From Rhynchopus sp. YZ270_cl-10 (Eukaryota > Euglenozoa > Diplonemea > Diplonemida > Diplonemidae), in assembly GCA_964035575.1 (NCBI GenBank), contig OZ037849.1, positions 62,001 through 126,000 on the forward strand: DNA of 64,000 bases. Direction: 5' to 3'. The notes beneath the pieces are model-generated. The model was given only the letters and a program-made list of their open reading frames with translations, was not told the DNA's origin and did no database searches. The translations under genes and the position numbers were made by a program. Below, piece by piece: positions 1 to 9,716 of this stretch. The stretch's first letter is position 1; every line of letters begins with the position of its first letter.

Positions 1-705
1 GTATCAGTCATTCCAACAGCAAATAATTCTCAGAAGAGCAACCTGCCTCTAACCCACACCATCCGGCGTCATTTTGCATGACATTCATTGCCCTTTCATG
101 TTGACCATTCATAATATTGAATGCAGTTTGTGCCAGCGTTTGCGGAATATTACATCTTATGAAGACAGTTAAACACGTTCGTGGAGTAGCCATATGCCTC
201 ACTACCAAACCATCCTGCCACATTTTAGCAAGCTTATTTCCGTAATCTTTTTGGGTTTGCGGCCACACCAGTCTATTGCAGTCAATATTCTCTGCGGAGC
301 CAAATAGCCTCTCAACTACACAAACCTGCTGTTTTTAGCATTATTTATTCAAATCAGTTGTTATTAGCGCCCAAATCCTGCCATAAATAATCTGCAGACC
401 AAAATACCTCTAAACCATACCATCTTGCTACAGTTTATGACACGTTCCTATAAATTGCGGAATAATAATATATTACTCTGTACATAGTAATCACTCATGC
501 CAGCAGTATTCACGGCGGAGCAAAATGCCTCATACCCACCCCATCATGCCTCATGCATGCTTTTCAGTGGCATTCAGCTTTGCCATTAAATTTTAGGTTA
601 CATTACGTGTTTACATATCATTACTCATACCTTAATCGCATCAACACAAAATAGTGGTGTAGCCTCATAACCACACCAGCCGGCGACATATTAGCGAGCT
701 TCCTT
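1..705. repeat. Degenerate tandem satellite, ~100-150 bp period
   Basis: No gene is supported here. A recurring block of the form gcctc-taaccacaccat-cctgcc-cattttagcaagctt appears near 43, 191, 302, 401, 523 and 655, so the stretch is a strongly diverged tandem array with unequal spacing. The short open frames are artefacts of it. Confidence 0.5.
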
Positions 706-710
706 CTTGT

Positions 711-1350
711 GCGGGTTTGCGGGTTTGCGGGTTTGCGGGTTTGCGGGTTTGCGGGTTTGCGGGTTTGCGGGTTTGCGGGTTTGCGGGTTTGCGGGTTTGC
801 GGGTTTGCGGGTGCGCGGGTTTGCGGGTTCTAGGTTGCGTTATCCGGCTGGTGTGGTTGTGCGGGTGCGCGGGGTTCGGGCAACGTTATCTGGCTGGTGT
901 GGTCGATAGCCGGCTGGTGGGTGCGGGTGCGCGGGACCCAGCTGGTTCTAGGTTGCGTTTTCTGGTTCTAGGTTACGTTATCTGGCTGGTGGTTGTGCGG
1001 GTTTGCGGGTTTGCGGGTGCGCGGGTTTGCGGGTTCTAGGTTGCGTTATCCGGCTGGTGTGGTTGTGCGGGTGCGCGGGGTTCGGGCAACGTTATCTGGC
1101 TGGTGTGGTCGATAAGCCGGCTGGTGGGTGCGGGTGCGCGGGAACCTGCTGGTTCTAGGTTGCATTATCTGGTTCTAGGTTACGTTATCTGGCTGGTGGT
1201 TGTGCGGGTTTGCGGGTTTGCGGGTGCGCGGGTTTGCGGGTTCTAGGTTGCGTTATCCAACTGGTGTGGTTGTGCGGGTGTGCGGGGTTAGGGCACGTTA
1301 TCTGGTTCCAGGTTGCATTATCTGGCTGGTGCTTGTGCGGTTGGTGTGGT
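711..1350. repeat. GCGGGTTT octamer tract inside a higher-order repeat
   Basis: About 13 near-perfect GCGGGTTT copies run from 711 to about 812. They are followed by a longer unit (ggttctaggttgcgttatc, ggctggtgtggt, a short run of gcgggtttgc) repeated near 827, 1031 and 1229. The G-rich octamer resembles a telomere-type repeat, but it is interstitial: genes lie on its right and other satellites on both sides. Confidence 0.75.
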
Positions 1351-1449
1351 TGATAAGGTTCTTCTTACTCTTCATCCACCTTTTATTCTAAACCCGACCT
1401 TTTTTGGTCATCCTTTTTTCCATTTCCATTTTCCTGTTCATTTTATTCA

Positions 1450-1815
1450 CGGTTCGGAAAAGTACTTTTTTAAAAAGTGATATTTTTTGGTCAAAAAAAG
1501 TACTTTTTCACTTTTCGAAAAAAAAAGTACTTTTTTTTTTTCCATCAAAATTGTACAGGAAAAAAAAAAGTACTTGAAAAAATAAAAAGTACTTTTTATT
1601 TTTCCATCAAAAATTGTACGGAGAGAAAAAATAAAAAGCACTTTTTTTTTTTCTGTACAAAAAATTTAGAACACTGGAAAAAAAAAAGTACTTTTTATTT
1701 TTTTTTCTCCGTACAATTTTTTGACGGGAAAAAAAAAGTACTTTTTTTTTTCAAGTACTTTTTTTTTTTGGAAAGTACTTTACTTTTGGGCAAAGTACTT
1801 TTCCGATCCGTGTTT
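1450..1815. repeat. AAGTACTT palindromes in poly-A/T
   Basis: About ten copies of the palindrome AAGTACTT are separated by A and T runs, with inverted pairs such as ccatcaaaattgtaca and tgtacaattttttgac. The tract can fold into many hairpins. No gene is supported. Confidence 0.6.
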
Positions 1816-2052
1816 ATTGTCTTTATTATCTTCTCCATATTTTCCTTTTTCCTTTCTATTCTCATAAAAAAATAGACCAAGTACAGAAAAGAAGAAAAAT
1901 AGGGTTCTCGGGGGTTACTTAACTGGTTGAGTTATCTGCAAACCTGCAAACCCGAAATAAATATGGCTTATGTCAACTGGTTGGTGTTTTGGTGGGCTGG
2001 GCACTTAGGTGTTTTCATGTGTACCATGCTTCCCTACTGAGAGAAGGTTTTT

Positions 2053-2500
2053 CTACTGTGTATACTGTGTATACTGTGTATACTGTGTATACTGTGTATA
2101 CTGTGTATACTGTGTATACTGTGTATACTGTGTATACTGTGTATACTGTGTATACTGTGTATACTGTGTATACTGTGTATACTGTGTATACTGTGTATAC
2201 TGTGTATACTGTGTATACTGTGTATACTGTGTATACTGTGTATACTGTGTATACTGTGTATACTGTGTATACTGTGTATACTGTGTATACTGTGTATACT
2301 GTGTATACTGTGTATACTGTGTATACTGTGTATACTGTGTATACTGTGTATACTGTGTATACTGTGTATACTGTGTATACTGTGTATACTGTGTATACTG
2401 TGTATACTGTGTATTCTGTGTATACTGTGTATACTGTGTATACTGTGTATACTGTGTATACTGTGTATACTGTGTATACTGTGTATACTGTGTATACTGT
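2053..2500. repeat. 9-bp minisatellite TACTGTGTA, ~50 copies
   Basis: A nearly perfect head-to-tail array of the 9-mer TACTGTGTA with one obvious variant (tattctgtg near 2412). Because nine is a multiple of three, all frames stay open and give VYT/VYC repeats. These are artefacts, not proteins. Confidence 0.97.
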
Positions 2501-2584
2501 GTTTTTCTGTGTTTTTCTGTGTGTGCTGTGAAAACTGTGTACGGGACCCAAAATACCTGTAAAAGTCATATGGGGCATACTTTT

Positions 2585-3020
2585 GGAGCTAAGGAGCTAA
2601 GGAGCTAAGGAGCTAAGGAGCTAAGGAGCTAAGGAGCTAAGGAGCTAAGGAGCTAAGGAGCTAAGGAGCTAAGGAGCTAAGGAGCTAAGGAGCTAAGGAG
2701 CTAAGGAGCTAAGGAGCTAAGGAGCTAAGGAGCTAAGGAGCTAAGGAGCTAAGGAGCTAAGGAGCTAAGGAGCTAAGGAGCTAAGGAGCTAAGGAGCTAA
2801 GGAGCTAAGGAGCTAAGGAGCTAAGGAGCTAAGGAGCTAAGGAGCTAAGGAGCTAAGGAGCTAAGGAGCTAAGGAGCTAAGGAGCTAAGGAGCTAAGGAG
2901 CTAAGGAGCTAAGGAGCTAAGGAGCTAAGGAGCTAAGGAGCTAAGGAGCTAAGGAGCTAAGGAGCTAAGGAGCTAAGGAGCTAAGGAGCTAAGGAGCTAA
3001 GGAGCTAAGGAGCTAAGGAG
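2585..3020. repeat. 8-bp minisatellite GGAGCTAA, ~54 copies
   Basis: A perfect or near-perfect array of the octamer GGAGCTAA that contains the palindrome AGCT. It ends abruptly in a poly-T run at 3021. It lies only about 85 bp from the preceding 9-mer array. Confidence 0.97.
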
Positions 3021-3599
3021 CTTTTTTTTTTACAAATGTATCCTTCTGATCCCAAGTCTTTTTTGTTTTTGACACAGCAATGCATGCATGCTTTCAATGA
3101 ATGTGAGGGCACTTCTCTTTTGTAATCCATGGAACAAAACAAAATAGAAAGGTTTACAAGATGAACTACAACTCATGTGTAGTCACCTAAAAAGACGGTC
3201 TTCTGTACAAAAAAAAAGGGGGGGAAGCAAAAAGTGCAAATTATTCTTGAAACATAACTCTGAAATAAATAACAATCTAATGCTGCTTACATTGGAGGGG
3301 CTGTTTTTATTCTATTATTTTAGGCTGACTGATTTCTCACAGTGGGGAAAACAGAGCCAAGGGGTGAAAAATCAGATAGGGAGAGACACAGACTTTTAAA
3401 AAAAATTGACCTGAAAGACAAAGCCATCATAAATGTGCCTTCTTGGTACATGTCCGGTGGACCTGAACCTTCGTGGTTTACGTCTGATGTGCCCTACTCC
3501 CGCTTCCACTCACCATGATGAACCGGGATAATTGGACGCACATTCCTTAAGCCTGCGTTCAAAATATGTAACCACACTTTCACACCACCTCTGCCCTTT
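3021..3599. other. Spacer with partial dispersed-repeat copies
   Basis: No gene is seen. The stretch holds one stem-loop of the AAGATGA family (3158-3188) and a partial copy (about 3433-3540) of the longer repeat whose best copies are at 26781-27010 and 60903-61200. The shared words include tcgtggtttacgtctgat and tactcccgcttccactca. Confidence 0.5.
3158..3188 (+). repeat. AAGATGA-family stem-loop
   Basis: Reads AAGATGA, then ctacaactcatgtgtag, then TCACCT. The inner arms CTACA and TGTAG pair, and the outer arms AAGATGA and TCACCT pair with one A-C mismatch. The loop diverges from the family norm. Confidence 0.45.
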
Positions 3600-4490
3600 C
3601 TACTGCATGGAACCACGCCTTCTGAGTAGCTTGGGGCGTGGCATGGAGAGAACACCACCGGGCGTGGCGCCCTTCTGCTCGCGTCGGCGGATCGGGAGTG
3701 GCGAGCGCGACTTGGTGGGGCCGCGTCGTATGGGTGTGGTGTGCTTTGGTGTGCCTGCGTCTGAAGGGTGCACGGGCGAGACACAAGAGGATGTGGCTGT
3801 GGCGGGTGACGCGGACCTTCCCACGCGGTAGCCAGAGGAGAGCGTAGCCGGGGCCTGCAGGTCACGCACCTCTGCGGTCTTGCGCAGGAGCTTGCGCGCC
3901 TGTGCAGATACCAGGCTGCCCTGCACGCTGACCTCGTTGTGAAGCTCACTGTTCTCAATGAGCACATCGCGGAGCAGGTGCATCAGGTCGTTGATCGACC
4001 TGCAGTGCTGCACGCGCTCGGGAGCCGCAGCCTCCACGAAGTCCGGCACCTCAAAGTATTCCGTACCGATGGGGGACTGCGACTTGGCTGAATGGCTGAT
4101 GGTGGCAGCTGCTTCCGAAAGCTCGCCTAGGAACTGTGCCTTTGCAGTATCGAAGCTGTCGTGCTGTGGAAGGTCTTGCAGCGCATCGCTCAGTGAACGG
4201 AACATGTTGAGGATGTGCTGCGACTCGACACTGTGCTGCGGGGTCGCAGGCGTCACGGGTGTCGTTGGGTGCGACTGCTCCTCAAGCTCGGTGACGCGTG
4301 CCCGCAACTGCATAATCTGTGCACGCTGGCTCTCGACCTCCTGCACCAGCTCGTCTGCTTCTGTCTCCATCTCACCCCGCTCAACCAACAAGACACGAAG
4401 ACGTCGTGCCATGTCCTCATTCGGAGTCGCTTCACCCGACACATTCGCCTGAGACATTGCCGCAGGCACCACAGAGGGGCCGACCGCCAT
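3600..4490 (-). CDS. Coiled-coil protein of unknown function (296 aa)
   Basis: I do not recognise the family. The ATG at 4490 is the first in frame, and the ORF is uninterrupted and GC-rich like the other genes here. Two heptad-rich stretches are visible: about residues 25-72 (arginine/glutamate rich, ending in ARVTELEEQ) and about 165-215 (SINDLMHLLRDVL to LLRKTAEVRDLQ). A Thr/Pro linker follows the first. The C-terminal ~80 residues are Ser/Pro/Arg-rich and basic, containing PIRRGPTKSRSP and ending KLLRRRGSMQ, which suits a phosphorylated or RNA- or microtubule-binding tail. It sits about 445 bp downstream of the RNA ligase gene on the same strand. A cytoskeletal or scaffolding role is inference only. 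Confidence 0.75.
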   Translation of the reverse strand: MAVGPSVVPAAMSQANVSGEATPNEDMARRLRVLLVERGEMETEADELVQEVESQRAQIMQLRARVTELEEQSHPTTPVTPATPQHSVESQHILNMFRSLSDALQDLPQHDSFDTAKAQFLGELSEAAATISHSAKSQSPIGTEYFEVPDFVEAAAPERVQHCRSINDLMHLLRDVLIENSELHNEVSVQGSLVSAQARKLLRKTAEVRDLQAPATLSSGYRVGRSASPATATSSCVSPVHPSDAGTPKHTTPIRRGPTKSRSPLPIRRREQKGATPGGVLSMPRPKLLRRRGSMQ

Positions 4491-4934
4491 CTCAGGGGGC
4501 GAAGGTCTTGAACGAGATATTGTATTAGTGTGTCTTTTTGGTCTGTGTGGGGCGGAATGGGAAAAACGCTGGTCAAAATAGGGTAAAAAATGTGCATTAA
4601 AAAAAAAAACGCATTGTCAGCTTACGTTATTCGTGACGTGGATTCACTTGGCTACACCCTATCTTACAAGGACGCCCGACACATTCTTTTTCCTTTTTTG
4701 GAATTCTTTTTTTCCCCTCGAAAATTTGAACAACACAGTCAAACATCTCGGGAGGGAACAACTGCGCATCCGACCTGGACAAGCACTGAAGAGGTTAGAG
4801 TTAGTAAAAGGGTCCTTGTGGTCAAAATGCACCGCTCCCATCACCGTCCACAGGTTGGCGTGGTTAGATGGATGCACACGAAGTCAGCGGGAGAGGGGTG
4901 GGGTGGGTGGGAAGGGATGGGATGGGAGGGGAAC

Positions 4935-6113
4935 TCACTTATCTTTCTGCTTCACAAGGAACTGGTTGGAGATTGCCTTGAACGAGACGCGCCCCAGCGT
5001 TGCGTGGAACGCCTCCTCCACAGCCCTGAACACGAGGCCCTCGCGGAGCGTCTTCGGGTTGAGCAACGACTTCCCGTCTGCGAGCTGGATGAAGTCTGCT
5101 GTCGTAATCTCCTCTGTCACAACAAAGTCATCCTTCACCACAGGCACGAACTGCAGCCCCAGGCCCTCCACCAGCGCCTTTGCCTCCAGGAAGGACATGT
5201 ACTTGCCAGCTTTCACATCGAAGACGGAGAAGAACTTCACAGTGCGCTCTTTCAGTGCGTAGCGGTTGTCCTGCACCTTGGGCCCAATCATCTCGCCCTG
5301 CAGCGCAACGTCCACACCCTTGTCCTGCAAGAGCTTCTCCAGGTTCAGCCGTGCTGCCACTTCGCCCCACATTGAGTCCGCACCGACTGTCATGTTTCGA
5401 GACGCCAGTGAGAATTTCCCGTCGCGCAGCACACACGTGAACGACGACCCGTCCAGCTTCTCTGTTGCATACAGCGTAGCCCCCTTCAAGTCCTGCAGGA
5501 TACGTGTCATGTTCTGAATGCGCTCCTCCTCCGTCTTCGGCACACCCGAAGGAAACGGCGCACGTGTGCTCCCACCAGCCTGGCTCGCAAAAAGCGCCTC
5601 TGTGTCGTGCTTTGTCACACCCAGCACCTCTGTCACGTTATCCCCTGCAGCGAACTCACCCTTCCCTGCAAGGATGTCCATCTTGAAGAGAATGCCCTGC
5701 GAGATCTGTCCGCGTATCTTTGCAGTCTTTACAATAAAATTCTTCTTCTTTAGGATCTCATGCTCGGCACGGCCCACAAGCAGCGCCTCGGGGATGACAG
5801 TGTCGATCTCCATGTACACCGCAAGGTCGCCTGGCTGGTAGTTGTCACGCTCCTTGTTGGTCACCACGTTCCACCCCTTGACCTGAGCAACGGCAAGCTT
5901 GTCTGCATCGGGGTGGTCAAGAACGGCGCTGACCAGCACGACTGAGGCAAGCTCGCGTGTCTCTTTGGTCTCAGGCACCTCAACCTCGAGCTGTGTGTCT
6001 GTCGGCAGTACGGAGTCCATTGTGTTCTCAAACAACGTGTGTGTCAGACCTTCGGTGAGAGGCGTGTACGTAGACAGCGGAGAGAGGGAGGGAATGGACA
6101 AGAATTGTGGCAT
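4935..6113 (-). CDS. Rnl5-type (DraRnl-like) RNA ligase
   Basis: ATP-dependent RNA ligase of the Deinococcus DraRnl / Naegleria NgrRnl kind (392 aa from the ATG at 6113). An N-terminal OB-fold-like region (about residues 58-170, VVLVSAVLDHPDADKL to GDNVTEVLGV) precedes the nucleotidyltransferase domain. The adenylation motif is EKLDGSS, with the nucleophile Lys near residue 219. Later motifs include ALQGEMIGP near 270, EGLVFRA near 358 and FKAISNQFLVK near 379, whose Lys is the usual motif V residue. An alternative ATG at 6020 (MDSVLPTD) would remove a Ser/Thr/Pro-rich, acid-poor leader that could be an organelle-targeting sequence. The family seals nicks in RNA; the substrate here is unknown. 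Its OB region is duplicated at 9235-9495. Confidence 0.9.
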   Translation of the reverse strand: MPQFLSIPSLSPLSTYTPLTEGLTHTLFENTMDSVLPTDTQLEVEVPETKETRELASVVLVSAVLDHPDADKLAVAQVKGWNVVTNKERDNYQPGDLAVYMEIDTVIPEALLVGRAEHEILKKKNFIVKTAKIRGQISQGILFKMDILAGKGEFAAGDNVTEVLGVTKHDTEALFASQAGGSTRAPFPSGVPKTEEERIQNMTRILQDLKGATLYATEKLDGSSFTCVLRDGKFSLASRNMTVGADSMWGEVAARLNLEKLLQDKGVDVALQGEMIGPKVQDNRYALKERTVKFFSVFDVKAGKYMSFLEAKALVEGLGLQFVPVVKDDFVVTEEITTADFIQLADGKSLLNPKTLREGLVFRAVEEAFHATLGRVSFKAISNQFLVKQKDK

Positions 6114-6411
6114 CTTACACCATTCGCACAAAAATTAAATCCTTTTCTTTCAAAGAAATGGGAAGAAGAACAAAATAAAAGCTGGTAATTATGAACAGAG
6201 CACAAGCCACGGTTAGCAAAAAAGAAAAATAAGTTTACGACGATGAAGTGCAAACGCTTCACCGCAAAAAAATACCCCTCATATTCCCCAACGTATTCTC
6301 CTTCAGAAGAAGGCCAATCAATCTGTGAGTGCTTGTGTAAACAACACTCGTGATCGACAGCAAACCCACAAACCCGACGGCATCTCGTGTTGACTCAGCT
6401 CATCGCGTCAT

Positions 6412-8514
6412 TCAGCCGTGCCTCTCTCCAGGCTCAACAGTGTAAACATCCTTCGCAAGAAAAGCCTTCAGAATCTGGTCAAACGCCGAAGGAAGCACGC
6501 TCCCTGCAGGTGCCTCGTACAGACACAGCCCACCACCAAGCACAGCCTCGTCGCACAGCGTCCAGCTGCGCTGCACACCCTTTCCCACCACAGTCACAAA
6601 GCGTTGTTTGCGTGCACCAACATCTCCATGCTGCACAGGGCCACTCACAAGACCCGCACCCGAAAGTGCGGAAACAAGTTGGGCACGTTGTGCAAAGCGG
6701 ATCGCGTTCTCCATGTGTGCAGGTGCTGGCCGGGTAAGGTTCCACCCAACACAGACACGGTTGTCAAGGAGCGTCACTAAGGTGCCACGACTCTGGTCCA
6801 GCGAGACTGTGAGTGCAGACAGCGAATTGCTCGCATTGCGCAGTGCTGAGGGGCAGCCCTCTTCGCCTGCAAGAAGCTGCACAACTCCAACAGTGGCAAG
6901 GAACGGCGGATGTGTAGCAACGGCAAGCAGCTGCACACAAGTGATCGACCCCGAATCAGTGCGGGCACTGGTCACTGTCTTCTCGCTCTCGGCGTCTGTC
7001 CCCATAAGAGGCTCGCGAAGAGCCTTGTACTTCCGTCCCGCAAGCGACAAAGGCCACACACACTGCACAAACGTTGTCCCAGACACACCCTTCAAGTCCA
7101 GTGCCTCCGCATCCCCAACAACAGCAGAGCAAGACCTGCACTCAGATGTGTACAGGTCAGAAGGCACAGCCACAGCACCAGGCTTGCATGTGCTCTCAAG
7201 GCGCGACGCAACGTTCACTGTGTGGCCAAAGTAGTCTGTCCGTCCCGTCAGTGCGTTTTGCTCCACAGTCACAGGGCCTGTGTTCACACCAATGCGCACA
7301 GTCAGTCCTCCCCAAAGTGAGCCCTGTTCAGCACAGATTGGTGCATCCTCAAGTAGCGAATCAGGCCAGAGAGCTTCACGCAGGAGTTCGTGCACACGCA
7401 GACCGAAGTTCACCCCGTCCTCTGTTGATGCAAAGGCAATCATAAAAGCGTCGCCGATTGTCTTCACTTCGTACCCACCAAAGGCCTGCATCACCTCACG
7501 CATCACAGAGTTGTGGATCTTCAGCCCAGCACGCATCCCTTCAGGTGCATGTTCCCAGATCCATGTTGAAGAACGGATGTCTGTGAACACAATTGTTGCT
7601 GTCTCACTGAGGACGCCTGGTGGTGCCACAGAACGGCGCTTTGACTCGCCACATTCGTCCATCTCCATCTCCTCAAACAGCGCAGCAGGGAGGTAGGGCC
7701 GGTACATGCGCAGGTTCTCCTCCATTGTCTGCAGCGTCTCGTACATCTGCTCGGGGAGCTCCGCCTCACGCACCTTGAGCATGCGCGCCACACCTTCCAC
7801 GTCGTACTTTGCGAGCAACGACGCAATCTCCTGCACTGCCTCTATTGTCTTCTGCATGGATGCCTGCTCTGTCAGTACCTTGTGCGCGAACCCCCTTGTC
7901 ACAAGGTAGTCCGTAACAAAGATCGCAATAGCAGAGACGAGCCCTGTTGGCGGGAACTTGACGGGGCAGGGCAGCGCGTCGCAGGACACCATCTCCACAA
8001 AGTACTCCCTACGCCCCCTCTCACCCTCCTGTGGGATCAGCCCCGGCAAGTCCAGCAGTCCAAACCGGAAGCTCTCCTCCAAGGCAAGGAGGATGAGCCA
8101 CGCCACCGTGAACCACACAAGCGCCGCAGTGAAGCGCTGAGGTACCTGCAACACAAGCAATGTGTCCGTCATTAACACCAACAACGGCCACTGTGGTGCA
8201 CGCGACACTGTTCTCGAGTTGAGGTCGGTGATGAACACTGCAACACATATTGCATACAACGTACACAACACAACCCGTATCGTGACTGGGCGCTTGCACA
8301 ACACGGTCAATATCGCTGCCAGGCTCGTGACGAACAAAATGGAGAGGGACACACCAAGTGCGACGAAGTAGTTTTGCTTCATCACCGCAGACACCACACC
8401 ACTCACACAGCCAAGAAAGACCAAGCTACCGAACAGGAGGAACACTTCGCGCTTCCTCCGCTCGGGTTTGCTCAACGTGCCATCTAGCGACAAGGCCGCA
8501 TCAACGTGTCTCAT
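6412..8514 (-). CDS. Adenylyl cyclase copy A: 6 TM, class III catalytic domain, degenerate second cyclase domain
   Basis: 700 aa. The start at 8514 is chosen because all five copies begin M-x4-AL-x-DGTL or close variants. Hydrophobic segments lie at about 24-45, 49-72, 79-97, 109-124, 129-146 and 190-207. The loop before the sixth carries C178-x4-C183, conserved in all copies. A helical linker ends in YRPYLPAAL. The catalytic domain (about 305-470) has both metal aspartates (D312 in FTDIRSST, D355 in KTIGDAF), adenine-selecting K351 and D427 (TDYFGHTVN), and N434/R438, so it should convert ATP to cAMP on the cytosolic side. Residues about 545-660 look like a second cyclase fold: DNRVCVGW replaces GDxFMxxF (N585 at the metal Asp), and GPVQHGDVGARKQRFVTVVG precedes QRSW where VNxASR should be. 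It probably pairs with or regulates the first domain. Confidence 0.9.
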   Translation of the reverse strand: MRHVDAALSLDGTLSKPERRKREVFLLFGSLVFLGCVSGVVSAVMKQNYFVALGVSLSILFVTSLAAILTVLCKRPVTIRVVLCTLYAICVAVFITDLNSRTVSRAPQWPLLVLMTDTLLVLQVPQRFTAALVWFTVAWLILLALEESFRFGLLDLPGLIPQEGERGRREYFVEMVSCDALPCPVKFPPTGLVSAIAIFVTDYLVTRGFAHKVLTEQASMQKTIEAVQEIASLLAKYDVEGVARMLKVREAELPEQMYETLQTMEENLRMYRPYLPAALFEEMEMDECGESKRRSVAPPGVLSETATIVFTDIRSSTWIWEHAPEGMRAGLKIHNSVMREVMQAFGGYEVKTIGDAFMIAFASTEDGVNFGLRVHELLREALWPDSLLEDAPICAEQGSLWGGLTVRIGVNTGPVTVEQNALTGRTDYFGHTVNVASRLESTCKPGAVAVPSDLYTSECRSCSAVVGDAEALDLKGVSGTTFVQCVWPLSLAGRKYKALREPLMGTDAESEKTVTSARTDSGSITCVQLLAVATHPPFLATVGVVQLLAGEEGCPSALRNASNSLSALTVSLDQSRGTLVTLLDNRVCVGWNLTRPAPAHMENAIRFAQRAQLVSALSGAGLVSGPVQHGDVGARKQRFVTVVGKGVQRSWTLCDEAVLGGGLCLYEAPAGSVLPSAFDQILKAFLAKDVYTVEPGERHG

Positions 8515-8903
8515 GGTTACTAGGCAGGGGCAGTTTGAATAAGTGTGGAGAAGGGGGTGGGGTGGCAAGAGTGTACTGTGCTGCGAGGATGTGTGAGGGA
8601 GCGAGAGGGCAAAAACACAATAAACCAAAACACTAGCGGGGGTGGGGCATGTGGAATATGCATGGTATATGGCATGAGCGGCAAAGGTGCCACCTTAACA
8701 AGCAGCATGACTCTAAGGAAAGAAGATGTTTTGCGGCAGATATGCGGACACGGACTGGCCTGTCTGGCTAGGGGTGCATCGAGCAACTCGGATGCAACGT
8801 TTGCTTCTTTTTATTTTCGCCCTTTAACAACACCTACGCTTGAACATGGTTTTAAAATTATACAACACGCCCACAAAGAATCACATCCCCAGGGCCACAG
8901 GCA

Positions 8904-9716
8904 CTAAGCTGCTTTACAGTTTGCCGGCGAACCTGTGGGCGCCACAGCATCGTGCACACCCGTCACACAGTGCTGCAGCCTGCAGAACTCTTCCTGCCAC
9001 ACCACCAGAGACGCGACGGACAGCACACCGAACATAAGCACATACAGCCGGCGGTACTGCACAGGGTCCCAGACGTATTGCTGCGAGAAGTTGGGCACCA
9101 GGTAACTACTTCGCAGCATCCGTACCTGCCCGAGCAGGAAGCTCGGACGGCAGATATAACGCATGGACACAGCGCACCCCACTGCACGGTCGTAGAGCGA
9201 CCTCGTGGGGGGTCTGTATCGCACGACGCCCAGCACCTCCGTCACGTCATCCCCTGCAGCGAACTCACCCTTCCCTGCAAGGATGTCCATCTTGAAGAGA
9301 ATGCCCTGCGAGATCTGTCCGCGTATATCCGTCGGCAGCACGCGGAAGTGCTGCCGACGGAGGATCTCATGCTCGGCACGGCCCACAAGCAGCGCCTCGG
9401 GGATGACAGTGTCGATCTCCATGTACACCGCAAGGTCGCCTGGCTGGTAGTTGTCACGCTCCTTGTTGGTCACCACGTTCCACCCCTTGACCTTGACAAC
9501 ACACAATGTCTTATCGCTTGGGTGTGCCGCTGTCCGCTCGATGAGAGCAACGGAAGCGAGCACGTCATGCTGTGGTGCCGACGCAAGAAACGGGAGCACG
9601 GGTGCAAAGAAACGCCGCACGCTTCTAGGGGAGCAGAGAAGTGCACATTGCCTCTGCAGCATTTGTGTGCACTGTGGTGGTAGGGGGTGTGTGGGTGTGT
9701 GTGTGTTTCGCGACAT
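8904..9716 (-). CDS. Chimeric protein: duplicated RNA-ligase OB region with new N- and C-termini
   Basis: 270 aa from the ATG at 9716; an internal ATG at 9662 is also possible. Residues about 65-165 repeat the N-terminal OB-like region of the Rnl5 ligase. From 9235 to 9495 the DNA is almost identical to 5635-5885 apart from a replaced stretch around 9328-9360. No ligase motif I (KxDG), III, IV or V follows. The N-terminus (MLQRQCALLCSPRSVRRFFAPVL) is rich in Arg and hydrophobics without acids, like a mitochondrial presequence. The C-terminal ~100 residues are unrelated to the ligase and include one hydrophobic stretch (LYVLMFGVLSVASLVVW). The gene lies upstream of cyclase A, so a ligase fragment was copied across a neighbour. 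It may be a functional RNA-binding derivative or a decaying chimera. Confidence 0.7.
   Translation of the reverse strand: MSRNTHTPTHPLPPQCTQMLQRQCALLCSPRSVRRFFAPVLPFLASAPQHDVLASVALIERTAAHPSDKTLCVVKVKGWNVVTNKERDNYQPGDLAVYMEIDTVIPEALLVGRAEHEILRRQHFRVLPTDIRGQISQGILFKMDILAGKGEFAAGDDVTEVLGVVRYRPPTRSLYDRAVGCAVSMRYICRPSFLLGQVRMLRSSYLVPNFSQQYVWDPVQYRRLYVLMFGVLSVASLVVWQEEFCRLQHCVTGVHDAVAPTGSPANCKAA

Noticed and set aside
1989-2608. Long open frames of VYTVYT / VYCVYC repeats on both strands
   Set aside because: They are the translation of a 9-bp minisatellite, which cannot acquire stops; no unique coding sequence is attached.
2585-3020. Possible CRISPR-like array
   Set aside because: The units are directly abutting 8-mers without spacers, in a eukaryotic context.
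6608-7234. Large plus-strand open frames opposite the cyclase, PAF1, RPN2 and coiled-coil genes
   Set aside because: They are antisense shadows of GC-rich minus-strand exons; none shows conserved motifs, and the cyclase shadows repeat in every copy.
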